This document shows, piece by piece, positions 18,812-27,496 of a stretch of 64,000 bases of DNA. A program made the position numbers and the translations under genes. The stretch is from Microbulbifer salipaludis (lineage in GTDB: Bacteria; Pseudomonadota; Gammaproteobacteria; Pseudomonadales; Cellvibrionaceae): positions 496,001 through 560,000 of the forward strand of contig NZ_JAEKJR010000001.1 in assembly GCF_017303155.1 (NCBI RefSeq), in the 5' to 3' direction. The notes beneath the pieces are model-generated. The model was given only the letters and a program-made list of their open reading frames with translations. It was not told where the DNA came from and did not search any database. Positions within the stretch are counted from its first letter, which is position 1. Every line of letters begins with the position of its first letter.

Positions 18812-18839
18812 CCTGACGCGGGCAGCAGTGGAACTCGCT

Positions 18840-18868
18840 TTGCCCCGCGGGGGTGGGGTCGATATAGT
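18840..18868 (+). promoter_or_regulatory. Promoter of the dicarboxylate symporter
   Basis: TTGCCC (18840-18845), 17 bases and TATAGT (18863-18868) form a reasonable sigma70 promoter about 115 bases before the ATG. Confidence 0.45.
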
Positions 18869-18982
18869 GGCGCATTCGCTGGATCGTGTTGGTTGGCGGC
18901 AGCACCGCCATCCCGTCGGGGTTAGTGTTTTTTACCAGAATAATGATTCGCCACTGAAAAGTGCGTGTTAACAGGATGGAAC

Positions 18983-20293
18983 ATGGGGCTTACTAAAAAA
19001 ATCGTACTGGCCATGATTGTGGGCATCGCCGTCGGCGTGCTCTTCAATGTGTTGAATTCGAGCCAGGTGCTTGGGGCCGGTGTGACCGGCTTTATCAATA
19101 ATTACCTGACCAACGGCCTGTTTGATATTGTCGGGCGGATTTTCATCGCATCGCTGAAACTGATGGTGGTGCCGCTGGTGCTGGTATCGTTGATTTGCGG
19201 CTCCTGCGCGCTGTCGGAAGGCAGCCGGGTGGGGGTGCTGGCCGGCAAGACGGTGTTGCTCTACCTGGTAACCACTGCGGCCGCGATTTCCCTGGCGCTG
19301 CTGCTGGCCACAGTGTTCCAGCCCGGCGTGGGCATGGAGGGCATTGCCGGTGACGCGAGCTTCGAGCCCAAGCCTTCCCCGCCGCTGTCCGAGGTGCTGG
19401 TCAACATATTCCCCACCAATCCGGTGGAGGCAATGGCCAAAGGCAATATGCTGCAGATCATCGTGTTTGCCCTGCTGATGGGCTACGCCATTTCCCGCAG
19501 CGGCAAGCCGGGTCAGCGTATCGCCGGCTTCTTCAACGACCTGAATGACGTGATCCTGCGCATGGTCAGTGTGCTCATGATCTTTGCCCCCTACGGTGTC
19601 TTTGCACTGCTGGCGAACAAGATCGCGCAGCTCGGCTTCGAAACCATTTTGCTGTTGCTGAAATATTTCCTGGTGGTACTGGGGGCGCTGTTGCTGCACG
19701 CACTCGGGGTCTACTCGCTGTTGCTCAAGCTGCTATCCGGGCTGAATCCGTGGCAGCTGCTGAAAAAAATGCGCCCGGCGATGGTGTTTGCCTTCAGTAC
19801 GGCCTCTTCGGCCGCCACCATCCCGGTCACCCTGCAGACCGTCGAAAAGCGCCTGGGTGTCGATAACAAGGTGGCCTCGTTCACCGTGCCCCTGGGTGCC
19901 ACCATCAATATGGACGGCACGGCGATCATGCAGGGGGTGGCGACGGTGTTCATCTCCCAGCTGTACGGTATCGAGATTGGCCTGATGGGCTATCTGACGG
20001 TAATCCTGACCGCAACCCTCGCCTCCATCGGTACCGCCGGGGTACCCGGCGTCGGCCTGATCATGCTGGCGATGGTCCTGCAGCAGGTGGGCCTGCCACT
20101 GGAGGGCATCGCGATTGTGATGGGTGTGGATCGACTGCTGGATATGGTGCGCACAGCCGTGAACATCACCGGTGATTCCGTGGTGAGCACAATCGTGGCC
20201 AAAAGTGAGGGCGCGCTGAACGTGAATACCTTTAACGATGCGAACTACAACAGCGTGGTAAGCAACGGGGACGAGCGGCGCGCGGCGTCGTGA
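18983..20293 (+). CDS. Dicarboxylate/amino acid:cation symporter (DAACS/GltP family)
   Basis: This 436-residue inner-membrane transporter is of the glutamate/dicarboxylate symporter fold. Landmarks are the hairpin-1 serines in STASSAATIPV, TM7 NMDGT, hairpin-2 IGTAGVPGVG, and TM8 DRLLDMVRTAVNITGD. The TM8 Arg is the residue that binds a substrate side-chain carboxylate in family members, favouring an acidic substrate. The frame opens at a GTG six codons earlier, but the ATG at 18983 has AGGA six bases upstream. It stands alone and ends at a strong terminator. Confidence 0.93.
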   Translation: MGLTKKIVLAMIVGIAVGVLFNVLNSSQVLGAGVTGFINNYLTNGLFDIVGRIFIASLKLMVVPLVLVSLICGSCALSEGSRVGVLAGKTVLLYLVTTAAAISLALLLATVFQPGVGMEGIAGDASFEPKPSPPLSEVLVNIFPTNPVEAMAKGNMLQIIVFALLMGYAISRSGKPGQRIAGFFNDLNDVILRMVSVLMIFAPYGVFALLANKIAQLGFETILLLLKYFLVVLGALLLHALGVYSLLLKLLSGLNPWQLLKKMRPAMVFAFSTASSAATIPVTLQTVEKRLGVDNKVASFTVPLGATINMDGTAIMQGVATVFISQLYGIEIGLMGYLTVILTATLASIGTAGVPGVGLIMLAMVLQQVGLPLEGIAIVMGVDRLLDMVRTAVNITGDSVVSTIVAKSEGALNVNTFNDANYNSVVSNGDERRAAS

Positions 20294-20320
20294 TCGCCTC
20301 CGCCGGTCGCGTTCAATGAA

Positions 20321-20352
20321 AAGGGCGGGTCCACTGGACCCGCCCTTTTTTT
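20321..20352. terminator. Bidirectional terminator
   Basis: GGGCGGGTCC (20323-20332) and GGACCCGCCC (20336-20345) form a perfect 10-base stem, with a T-tract to the right and AAAA to the left. It serves the symporter and the convergent gene at 20402. Confidence 0.9.
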
Positions 20353-20401
20353 GTCTGCCTGCCCCGGGTTGTCTTTCCCTAGTTGCCTGTCCCGGGCAAA
20401 C

Positions 20402-21076
20402 TCAGAGTGCGGCCATGTCCTGCAGCTCATCCGCCTCCAGGGTGTCTTCCATCGCTTCTACCAGCTCTTCGACCAGCTCGCTGAGTGCCTTTCTGATGGC
20501 CTCTTCGGTATTGTCATCCGCGGCGCGGCCATCGTGGTAGCTGCGCACCCGGTACTTCTGCTGGATCTTTAGCTCGTCAATGTTGACACCCTGTTCGCGC
20601 AGCGCGGTGCCTTGCTGGTTTGTGAGGGTGTAGCGGAATTCGCCAGTCAGCCGCACATTGCCCTGCTCCAGGTCGTAATCATTCTTCGGCTTCATGGCGC
20701 TCAAGTGTTTGATTACTTTCAGCGTAAGTGACTGGTGCAGGCTCAGAGCACCGTCACTGACGACCAGCGGTACTTCCTCGTCTTCCAGGTATTGCTGGAG
20801 CTCTCGCGCCAGTTCGGCGTGCAGGTGCTGGGTGTAGTTGCGCACCGCCTGCTGCTTCAGCTCAGCGAGGCCACCACCGCGGCTGGCCTGGGCCAGCATC
20901 AGCTCCAGGTTGCCACTGGAAATGGGCATGGGCACGTCGATATCTATCTTGGTGGGGGCAATCACCAGGCTGGGAATATGCTCGTCACCGCCCCACATCT
21001 GCGCGCTCACCTGAGTAGACAGGCTGATACCCAGCAGGCCGGCGAACATCAGGCCGTGTAACTTGAAAGTTCTCAT
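20402..21076 (-). CDS. Secreted protein of unknown family, paralogue 1
   Basis: This 224-residue protein has a signal peptide (MRTFKLHGLMFAGLLGISLS, cleavage near VSA-Q). The mature part starts with a beta strand, IAPTKIDIDVPMP, then a long helical stretch, a beta stretch RLTGEFRYTLTN, and an acidic C-terminal helix ending ALSELVEELVEAMEDTLEAD. It aligns along its length with the product at 21337-22011: both have a DEEVPLV block, a helix ending in a Leu-Lys-rich KHLS/KQLS region, and the LEAD end. The start is chosen at the ATG with an SD-like AGGGAA. I do not recognise the family. Confidence 0.75.
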   Translation of the reverse strand: MRTFKLHGLMFAGLLGISLSTQVSAQMWGGDEHIPSLVIAPTKIDIDVPMPISSGNLELMLAQASRGGGLAELKQQAVRNYTQHLHAELARELQQYLEDEEVPLVVSDGALSLHQSLTLKVIKHLSAMKPKNDYDLEQGNVRLTGEFRYTLTNQQGTALREQGVNIDELKIQQKYRVRSYHDGRAADDNTEEAIRKALSELVEELVEAMEDTLEADELQDMAAL

Positions 21077-21336
21077 GCATCGTTCCCTGTTTTCTTTTTT
21101 ATAACGGGATTTTTTTGGCAATTGGCGAATGAATTCGCTCTGTTTTGCTCATATGGCAAACAAAGGCTGCCACTTATATTGATCGAGCGCAAAAAATTTC
21201 CGTGACTTGCGCGTCAGAAATGGCAAATTTTGTGCGTCAAGTCGCAGTGCGGGACTTTACATTGGGGTAAGGCTCTGGCTTGGGGCTGGGCGCTGCCCAG
21301 TGCACGTTTGCCTCGAGGAATCGGGCGATGCGGGGC

Positions 21337-22011
21337 TCAGCCGCGCCCCACCAGATCCCGCAGGCTGTCCGCTTCAAGGTCGTCCTCGATGCGGTCGATG
21401 ATGCGGCCCACCAGCGTGTCGATCATTTTTTCCAGCTGCGCATCCGTACTGTCTTCGGCTTCCCCCGCACCCAGTGGTGTCTTGATCTGATAGCTACCCT
21501 TGAGGCGCAGGTCGGCGATATCCAGGCGTTTCTCCGCGAGTACCTCACCGTTGGGGGCGTTCAGCGAAAACTGGTAATCGCCGGAAGCACTGAGGTTGCC
21601 CCGCTCTACTTCGTAGCCGCTGCGATTCTTGAGACCACTCAACTGTTTGACGATCGAGATATTGATGCTGTTTTGCAGGGTGAGCGAGGTGTTGTCCGTG
21701 ACCAATGGCACTTCTTCATCGACGAAGAATTCGCGCAGCGCGGCCTCCAGTTTTGTCCGTAGCTGGTCGCTAAACGCAGTGATCGCTTTCTCGCGGGTGG
21801 CGCTCAGACCCTCGGCGGATGTGGCTTGGGCTAGAAGCGCATCGAAGTCGTTACCCTGCAGCGGGGTGGGAATGTCTGCGGCAATTCTGGTGTGTGCGAG
21901 GGTGATGTGGGGAGCGGGTGTATCACTGCCGCCAAACAGGCCCTGCGCGTAACACTGGGCGGTGAACAACAGGCTGATCAGTACGGCAGAGTGCTTGATA
22001 AATGTGTTCAA
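21337..22011 (-). CDS. Secreted protein of unknown family, paralogue 2
   Basis: This 224-residue protein is paralogous to its neighbour at 20402 and has the same length. The signal peptide ends LFTAQCYA-Q; a Cys before the cleavage site raises lipidation as a possibility, but no good lipobox follows. The start appears to be a TTG at 22011 with GGAAGA five bases before it; a GTG at 22062 is the alternative. Shared landmarks are DEEVPLV, KQLSGLKNRSGYEVERGNL and LEADSLRDL. A 260-base gap separates the pair, so each may have its own promoter. Confidence 0.72.
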   Translation of the reverse strand: MNTFIKHSAVLISLLFTAQCYAQGLFGGSDTPAPHITLAHTRIAADIPTPLQGNDFDALLAQATSAEGLSATREKAITAFSDQLRTKLEAALREFFVDEEVPLVTDNTSLTLQNSINISIVKQLSGLKNRSGYEVERGNLSASGDYQFSLNAPNGEVLAEKRLDIADLRLKGSYQIKTPLGAGEAEDSTDAQLEKMIDTLVGRIIDRIEDDLEADSLRDLVGRG

Positions 22012-22224
22012 GAGAATCTTCCGTTGATGGTCGTGTTGAGGGTGCGCCGGGATAGCCGGCACGCACTGATTCCGGGCGTTTTGTTCTTTTTATGCAGGCT
22101 GCCACCACTGGTACGGGAGTGCAAAATTATTGGTGACCGGAAGTGACCATATGGTCAATCCATTTGTGGCGGCATGGGGGGCACTGTGAAGCGCGGGTGC
22201 AGTGTGCGGTCGATGGGGGGCGGG

Positions 22225-24330
22225 TCAGGCCTCGGCGAAGCGCGGCTTGTTGTGCAACCAGCGTCGCACTAGCGCGGTGCGGTTCTCACTGCTCAACTGG
22301 GGGGCGGCCGCCATCTTCTGCACCTGGGGCAAGAGGTGGGCGTCTCGCTGCAGGTCGGCGATGCGGTGCTGTATTTCACCGGTCTGGCGGGTACCGAGAA
22401 TCTCGCCTGGGCCGCGCAGACGCAGGTCCTCTTCGGCGATGGCGAAGCCGTCTGCATGATCGCGCAGCGCCTGCAGGCGCGCGCGACCATTGGCGGATAG
22501 CGGTGTGGAATACATCAGCACGCAGTGGCTGGCGACGCTGCCCCGACCGACGCGCCCCCTTAATTGATGCAGCTGGGCGAGCCCCAGACGCTCGGGGTTC
22601 TCGATAATCATCAGGCTGGCGTTGGGCACATCCACACCCACCTCGATGACCGTGGTGGCCACCAGCAGGTCGATGTCGCCGGTCTTGAAGGCCTTCATCA
22701 CCAGGTCCTTGGCATCCGGTTTCATGCGTCCGTGTACCAGTGCTATCCGCACGCCGTCCAGGGTGTCGGCCAGCTCTTCGGCGGTGGATTCTGCGGCCTG
22801 CGCCTGCAGGGTCTCCGATTCCTCAATCAGGGTGCACACCCAGTAGGCCTGGCGCCCCTCGCGCACCGCACTCTGTACCCGCGCCATCACGTCGTAGCGG
22901 CGCTCGTTGGAAATGGCCACGGTATTGATCGGCTGGCGCCCGGGCGGCAGTTCGTCGATCACCGAGCAGTCCAGATCGGCAAAGGCGGACATGGCCAGGG
23001 TACGGGGAATGGGCGTGGCGGTCATGATCAGCTGGTGGGGCTGGGTGCGCGTGGCACCGTCCTGCGCGCCCTTTTCCCTCAGTTGCAAACGCTGGGCGAC
23101 ACCAAAGCGATGCTGCTCGTCGATGATCACCAGCGCCAGGCGGTGAAACTGGACGCCTTCCTGAAACAGGGCGTGAGTTCCCACCACCAGCTGCGCGTCG
23201 CCATTGGCGATGGCCGCCAGCTGCGCCCGGCGCTCTGCCGCTTTCATGCTGCCGGTGAGCCAGGCCACGGTAATCCCCAGGGGTTCGAGCCAGGCACTGA
23301 AATTGATGCGGTGCTGCTCGGCGAGGATTTCCGTGGGCGCCATGACCGCACACTGGTAACCGGCGCCGATGGCCTGCAGTGCGGCGCGGGCAGCGACCAG
23401 GGTTTTACCGGCGCCCACATCCCCCTGCAGCAGGCGCATCATGGGTGTGCTCATGGCCAGGTCCCCGGCGATTTCCTGCCCGACCCGCTGTTGCGCATTG
23501 GTGGGGGCAAACGGCAGGCGCGCGAGAAAATCCCGCTCCAGCGCGGCATTCGGCTGCAGCGGGGGCGCCGCGACTCTGGAGGCGCTGCGACGCAGCTCCA
23601 GCAGGCTCAGATGGTGGGCCAGCAGCTCTTCCAGGGCGAGGCGTTGCTGTGCGGGGTGCTGCCCCTCGGCCAGTTGCGCAATATCGGCATCGGCCGGCGG
23701 CCGGTGCAGATACGTCAGGGCCCCGGCCAGTGGCATTTGCAGCGGGCGGGGCAACAGTTCAGCGGGCACCAGCTCCGTGACATTGCCCTCCGCCAGCCAG
23801 TCGAGCCCCTGTCCGATCAGGGCGCGCAGGCGTCCCTGGCCCAGTCCTTCGGTCAGCGGGTAAACCGGCGTCAGGGTTTCCGCGGTAGGTGAAACGTCCT
23901 CACCCACAACTTCGGTTTCCGGGTGATACAGCTCAATACCGGCACTGCCCCGCCGGGCCTCGCCGTAGCAGCGCACCCGGGTGCCGGGTGTCAGGCGATT
24001 CTTCTGTGCCGCGGTGAAATGGAAAAAACGCAGGGTGACGTTGCCGGTGGTGTCTTGAATACGCACCGCAAGACTGCGGCGGCGGCCGAAGACCACATCG
24101 GCGGCACGCACCTCGCCTTCGATGACCGCGTCCATACCCGGGCGCAGCCCTGCTAGGGGAACCACGCGGGTGCGGTCCTGATAGCGGGCGGGCAGGTGAA
24201 ACAGCAGGTCCTGCAGGGAGCTGATGTGCAGTTTGGCGAGGGTTTCCGCCAGCTTGGCGCCGACGCCTTTCAGCGCGGTGACCGGAATTTCCGCCAGCGG
24301 TTGTGGTGAGGGCTTGTGCGTTTGCTTCAC
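22225..24330 (-). CDS. recG: ATP-dependent DNA helicase RecG
   Basis: This 701-residue enzyme remodels stalled replication forks and branch-migrates Holliday junctions. An N-terminal wedge domain (LKGVGAKLAETL, then a helical and OB region) precedes the helicase core with Walker A LLQGDVGAGKT, the DExH-type box VIIDEQHRFG, motif III region TATPIPRTLAM, and motifs V-VI ending QLRGRVGRG. The GTG start at 24330 shares GTGA with the oxyR stop. It gives a length close to E. coli RecG (693). Confidence 0.95.
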   Translation of the reverse strand: MKQTHKPSPQPLAEIPVTALKGVGAKLAETLAKLHISSLQDLLFHLPARYQDRTRVVPLAGLRPGMDAVIEGEVRAADVVFGRRRSLAVRIQDTTGNVTLRFFHFTAAQKNRLTPGTRVRCYGEARRGSAGIELYHPETEVVGEDVSPTAETLTPVYPLTEGLGQGRLRALIGQGLDWLAEGNVTELVPAELLPRPLQMPLAGALTYLHRPPADADIAQLAEGQHPAQQRLALEELLAHHLSLLELRRSASRVAAPPLQPNAALERDFLARLPFAPTNAQQRVGQEIAGDLAMSTPMMRLLQGDVGAGKTLVAARAALQAIGAGYQCAVMAPTEILAEQHRINFSAWLEPLGITVAWLTGSMKAAERRAQLAAIANGDAQLVVGTHALFQEGVQFHRLALVIIDEQHRFGVAQRLQLREKGAQDGATRTQPHQLIMTATPIPRTLAMSAFADLDCSVIDELPPGRQPINTVAISNERRYDVMARVQSAVREGRQAYWVCTLIEESETLQAQAAESTAEELADTLDGVRIALVHGRMKPDAKDLVMKAFKTGDIDLLVATTVIEVGVDVPNASLMIIENPERLGLAQLHQLRGRVGRGSVASHCVLMYSTPLSANGRARLQALRDHADGFAIAEEDLRLRGPGEILGTRQTGEIQHRIADLQRDAHLLPQVQKMAAAPQLSSENRTALVRRWLHNKPRFAEA

Positions 24331-25250
24331 GGACTCGGTAGTTGGCACTGGTTGATGGCGTCGCGCAGCATATCGATGGCGCGGTGACGGGGGAAGCTGG
24401 CGCGCCACGCCAGCGCCACGGTGCGCTGGGGCGCCGGCGCCACGAACGGGCGAGTGACCAGTACCCCGGTGGCGTACTGGGACGCGGCCGCCGCCGACAG
24501 CGGCAGAACAGTGATGCCCAGGCGCGAGGCGACCATGTGGCGCAGGGTTTCCAGCGAGCTGCCGTCCGCGGCGGTACGGATATGGCCGCTACCGGCCTCT
24601 TTTTCGATCGACTGCTGCAACTGCGGGCAGGCTTCCAGCACCTGGTCGCGGAAACAATGCCCCTCCCCCAACAGCAGTACATTGTCTTCACACAGCTGTT
24701 CTGGTGTTAGAGCCTCGTACTGGGCCAGCGGGTGGTCGGATGGCATCAGCACCACAAAGGGCTCATCGTACAGCGGCTGTGTGACCACGTCCGGCTCGGT
24801 AAACGGCAGCGCAAGAATGACCGCGTCCAGCTCACCCTTGCGCAGCCGGCCGCGCAGGGTAGAGGTATAGCCCTCCTCTACGAACAGCGGCATCTGAGGT
24901 GCGCGCTGCTGAAGCTGCGGGATAAAGTGTGGAAACAGATAGGGGCCGATGGTGAAGATTGCCCCCACGGAGAGGGGGCTGCTCAACTGATCCTTGCCGG
25001 CACTGGCGATGTCTTTGATGGCTGCGGATTGTTCCAGTACCAGCTGCGCCTGTGCGACGATGCGCTCGCCCAGTGGCGTGGCCTGCACACGGGTCTTGGA
25101 GCGCTCGAAAAGCGCCACGCCGAGCTCCTTTTCCAGCTTCTTAACCGCAATGGACAGGGTGGGCTGGCTCACAAAACAGCGTTCTGCGGCGCGCCCGAAG
25201 TGCTGCTCCTGAGCCAGGGTGACGATATAGCGCAGTTCATTGAGAGTCAT
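24327..25250 (-). CDS. oxyR: Hydrogen peroxide-sensing LysR regulator OxyR
   Basis: This 307-residue LysR-type regulator has an N-terminal winged HTH (ELRYIVTLAQEQHFGRAAER). The redox Cys pair lies in GEGHCFRDQVLEACP at residues 199 and 208, exactly the E. coli OxyR positions; their disulfide switches the protein on under peroxide. recG follows with a four-base overlap, the same gene pair as in pseudomonads. yaaA, an OxyR target in E. coli, lies 10 kb away. Confidence 0.96.
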   Translation of the reverse strand: MTLNELRYIVTLAQEQHFGRAAERCFVSQPTLSIAVKKLEKELGVALFERSKTRVQATPLGERIVAQAQLVLEQSAAIKDIASAGKDQLSSPLSVGAIFTIGPYLFPHFIPQLQQRAPQMPLFVEEGYTSTLRGRLRKGELDAVILALPFTEPDVVTQPLYDEPFVVLMPSDHPLAQYEALTPEQLCEDNVLLLGEGHCFRDQVLEACPQLQQSIEKEAGSGHIRTAADGSSLETLRHMVASRLGITVLPLSAAAASQYATGVLVTRPFVAPAPQRTVALAWRASFPRHRAIDMLRDAINQCQLPSP

Positions 25251-25486
25251 GGTAAACGCAATCAGAGAAATCTTGGCGATAGAGTTTATTCATAAACCCC
25301 CCCGGGCGGCCAGCAAAACTGCAGTTACCGCGTATGAATGTCTCAATCTAGAAAAAAATGCTATTAATTAAAAAATCAGTTAGTAAAATTTGCTATTAAG
25401 GTGCCATCGAAGCCGGTGGCATGGCGCTTTTTTTGCTATACGTGTAAGGGCAAGTGTTCAAAACACACAAAGCGGAGAAACGCTCT
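25251..25486. other. oxyR/yeaQ-like intergenic region, AT-rich, with hairpin and T-tract
   Basis: This 236-base region between divergent genes has an AT-rich centre with TGCTATTAA repeated (25360 and 25391), then an imperfect hairpin (TGCCA 25402-25406 and TGGCA 25417-25421) followed by TTTTTTT at 25428-25434. An ATAG followed 11 bases later by TCAT (25279-25293) vaguely resembles half of an OxyR site. A short plus-strand transcript ending at the T-tract is possible. Confidence 0.35.
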
Positions 25487-25744
25487 ATGGGTATTTTGTC
25501 TTGGATTATTTTGGGCCTGATCGCAGGCGCGCTGGCGAAATGGATCATGCCCGGCCCGGATCCCGGTGGCTGGATTGTCACCATGGTCATCGGTATTGTC
25601 GGCGCCTTTATTGGCGGTTGGCTGGGTTCACTGGTGGGTATTGGTGGCCCGGTGACCGGTTTCTCGCTGGGAGACATTGTTACTGCAGTAATTGGTGCGA
25701 TCGTACTGCTTTTCATTTATCGCATGGTGAAATCGCGCAGTTGA
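25487..25744 (+). CDS. GlsB/YeaQ/YmgE-family small membrane protein
   Basis: This 85-residue, very hydrophobic, Gly-rich protein has three membrane helices. The opening MGILSWIILGLIAGALAKW and the PG-DPGGW segment are hallmarks of this 'transglycosylase-associated' stress family. The real function is unknown, and expression in E. coli is stress and stationary-phase linked. GGAG ten bases before the ATG supports this start over an ATG-type codon 11 codons earlier. Confidence 0.92.
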   Translation: MGILSWIILGLIAGALAKWIMPGPDPGGWIVTMVIGIVGAFIGGWLGSLVGIGGPVTGFSLGDIVTAVIGAIVLLFIYRMVKSRS

Positions 25745-25767
25745 CCCGTCACTAGTGCTTCCAATGC

Positions 25768-25795
25768 CCGGGCCCGCGTTATACTGCGGGCCCGG
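25768..25795. terminator. Hairpin after the YeaQ-like gene
   Basis: CCGGGCCCGC (25768-25777) and GCGGGCCCGG (25786-25795) form a perfect 10-base stem around GTTATACT. There is no T-tract after it, so it is only a probable terminator. Confidence 0.5.
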
Positions 25796-25953
25796 TTCAC
25801 AGATTACGGTTGGCAAACAGGCTATAAATAGCGCTGCTGACCAAGTGTTCGCGGTAATTCATAAAAACTATTTCGATGCGACGCAGTGTCAGCTGCGGCA
25901 TCGTGTATTGTGGGGACTGGAGTTCGGTACCCCGGGGGTTGATACGAGCGGTT

Positions 25954-26832
25954 ATGGCAAAGGAAAACGTCTGGATCTTCGGTTGTGGTGACCTGGGTAC
26001 TCGTCTGGCGCTGAAGCTGGATCGCGATGCGTACGATGTATTCGGGGTGCGACGCAATCCTTTGCAGGCGCTGTCACGCAAGCGCCGCGCCGATGTGGTC
26101 AACTGGCGTCGCGGCGATGCCACCAAACCGGAAGATATTCAGCGGCACCTGAGCAATGGTGCCGATATTGTGATTGCGACCTTCACCCCGGGTGCGAGTA
26201 CGCCGCAAGCCTACCAGCGTGCCTATGTGGAAACCGCCACCGCCATGCGCGATAGTCTCGCGGCCATGGAAAAACCTCCCCGTCTGTTTCTGTGGATATC
26301 GTCCACCCGTGTGTACGGCCAGAGTGGTGACCAGTGGCTCGATGAGCGCTCCCAGCCCCTGCCGGGCAGCTATCAGGGTGAGGCACTGCTCGCCGCAGAG
26401 AAAATCGTGCAGTCTTCCGGCACGGAAACCTGTGTGGTGCGCTTTGCGGGTATTTACGGTCCGGGCCGCGACCGTTTGCTGTCCCAGGTACGCGCAGGCC
26501 GCTGTGCGCCGCCGTCACCGCCCCAGTACAGTAACCGGATTCATGTGGATGATGCCGTGGGATTCCTGGCGCACCTGATCGAGGGCCAGAAGAAAGGAAT
26601 GCCGCTGGAGAAGCTGTACATCGGCGCCGACTGTACGCCGGTTCCCATGTATGAATTGCAGAGCTGGCTGGCGAAGTCCATGGGGTACACCAGTGCGCAC
26701 CTGCGTGAAGAAGTGGCGACCAGTGAGCGCCGCTCGAAAAAAATGAGCAACAAGCGCATGCTGGAGAGCGGCTATACGATGCTGTATCCGGATTATCGTG
26801 CGGGCTACAGCACCCTGTTGGAAAACGACTGA
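25954..26832 (+). CDS. YeeZ-like NAD(P)-binding epimerase/SDR protein
   Basis: This 292-residue extended-SDR-like protein opens with the nucleotide-binding motif GCGDLG. The region SSTRVYGQSGDQWLDE and later FAGIYGPGRDRLL are typical of the YeeZ/WcaG-type family. A Tyr is present, but the usual YxxxK catalytic pair is replaced (SYQGEALLAAEK), as in other YeeZ proteins, so the reaction is unknown. The ATG at 25954 is preferred over an upstream start because homology begins there. Confidence 0.8.
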   Translation: MAKENVWIFGCGDLGTRLALKLDRDAYDVFGVRRNPLQALSRKRRADVVNWRRGDATKPEDIQRHLSNGADIVIATFTPGASTPQAYQRAYVETATAMRDSLAAMEKPPRLFLWISSTRVYGQSGDQWLDERSQPLPGSYQGEALLAAEKIVQSSGTETCVVRFAGIYGPGRDRLLSQVRAGRCAPPSPPQYSNRIHVDDAVGFLAHLIEGQKKGMPLEKLYIGADCTPVPMYELQSWLAKSMGYTSAHLREEVATSERRSKKMSNKRMLESGYTMLYPDYRAGYSTLLEND

Positions 26833-26905
26833 GCTACCTGGCTACCAATCTAGCTACCTGCCGCGCCACCAGCTTCGGGCGGCGCAGCAACCCTGACCTT
26901 CCCTG

Positions 26906-27289
26906 TTAGATCACCATCACCGCTTCGGCTTCAAACTGCGCGCCTTTGGGCAACTCGCTGACGCCGACGGCGGCGCGTGCGGGGAACGGTTTGGTAAACA
27001 TCTCTTCCATCACCGCATTGACCGTGGCGAAGTTGCTGAGGTCCGTGAGGTACAGGTTCAGCTTGACGATCGAGTCCAGGGAGCCGTTGGCTGCCTCGCA
27101 CACCGCCTTGAGGTTTTTAAACACCTGCTCAGCCTGTTCCTTGAAGTCGTCCGAAATCAGCTCCATGGTTTCGGGCACCAGTGGAATCTGGCCGGAAAGA
27201 TAAATGGTGTTATCGACTTTGACGGCTTGCGAGTAGCTGCCGATTGCGGCCGGTGCCTTATCGGTTTTTATCACGGCGCGATTGGGCAT
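26906..27289 (-). CDS. ridA: RidA-family reactive imine deaminase
   Basis: This 127-residue protein of the YjgF/YER057c/UK114 family hydrolyses enamine/imine intermediates released by PLP enzymes. Seen are SYSQAVKVDNTIYLSGQIPL and the catalytic-Arg region FPARAAVGVSELPKGAQFE. It lies 207 bases downstream of spoT on the same strand, the same neighbour as in Pseudomonas. Confidence 0.95.
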   Translation of the reverse strand: MPNRAVIKTDKAPAAIGSYSQAVKVDNTIYLSGQIPLVPETMELISDDFKEQAEQVFKNLKAVCEAANGSLDSIVKLNLYLTDLSNFATVNAVMEEMFTKPFPARAAVGVSELPKGAQFEAEAVMVI

Positions 27290-27496
27290 GGGTTACTTCT
27301 CCGGGCCTGACAGGGCCTGCTTGCTGAAAAAGAAAGCGGGAGAATATAGCGCGGTTTTTCACATTTGGGGAGTAATGCCGGCAGCGGGTTGTCGATATGC
27401 GCGGCCTGTCCACATTGCATGGCCCTTCGCGCAAAACCACCCCCGCTTTTGTGGCCAGGTCGCAACAAATATCCGCTGGCGTGACCGCGCTGGATA

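Noticed and set aside
22564..23892. 442-codon open frame antisense to recG
   Set aside because: Low-complexity Gly/Gln/His composition, typical of antisense frames of GC-rich genes.
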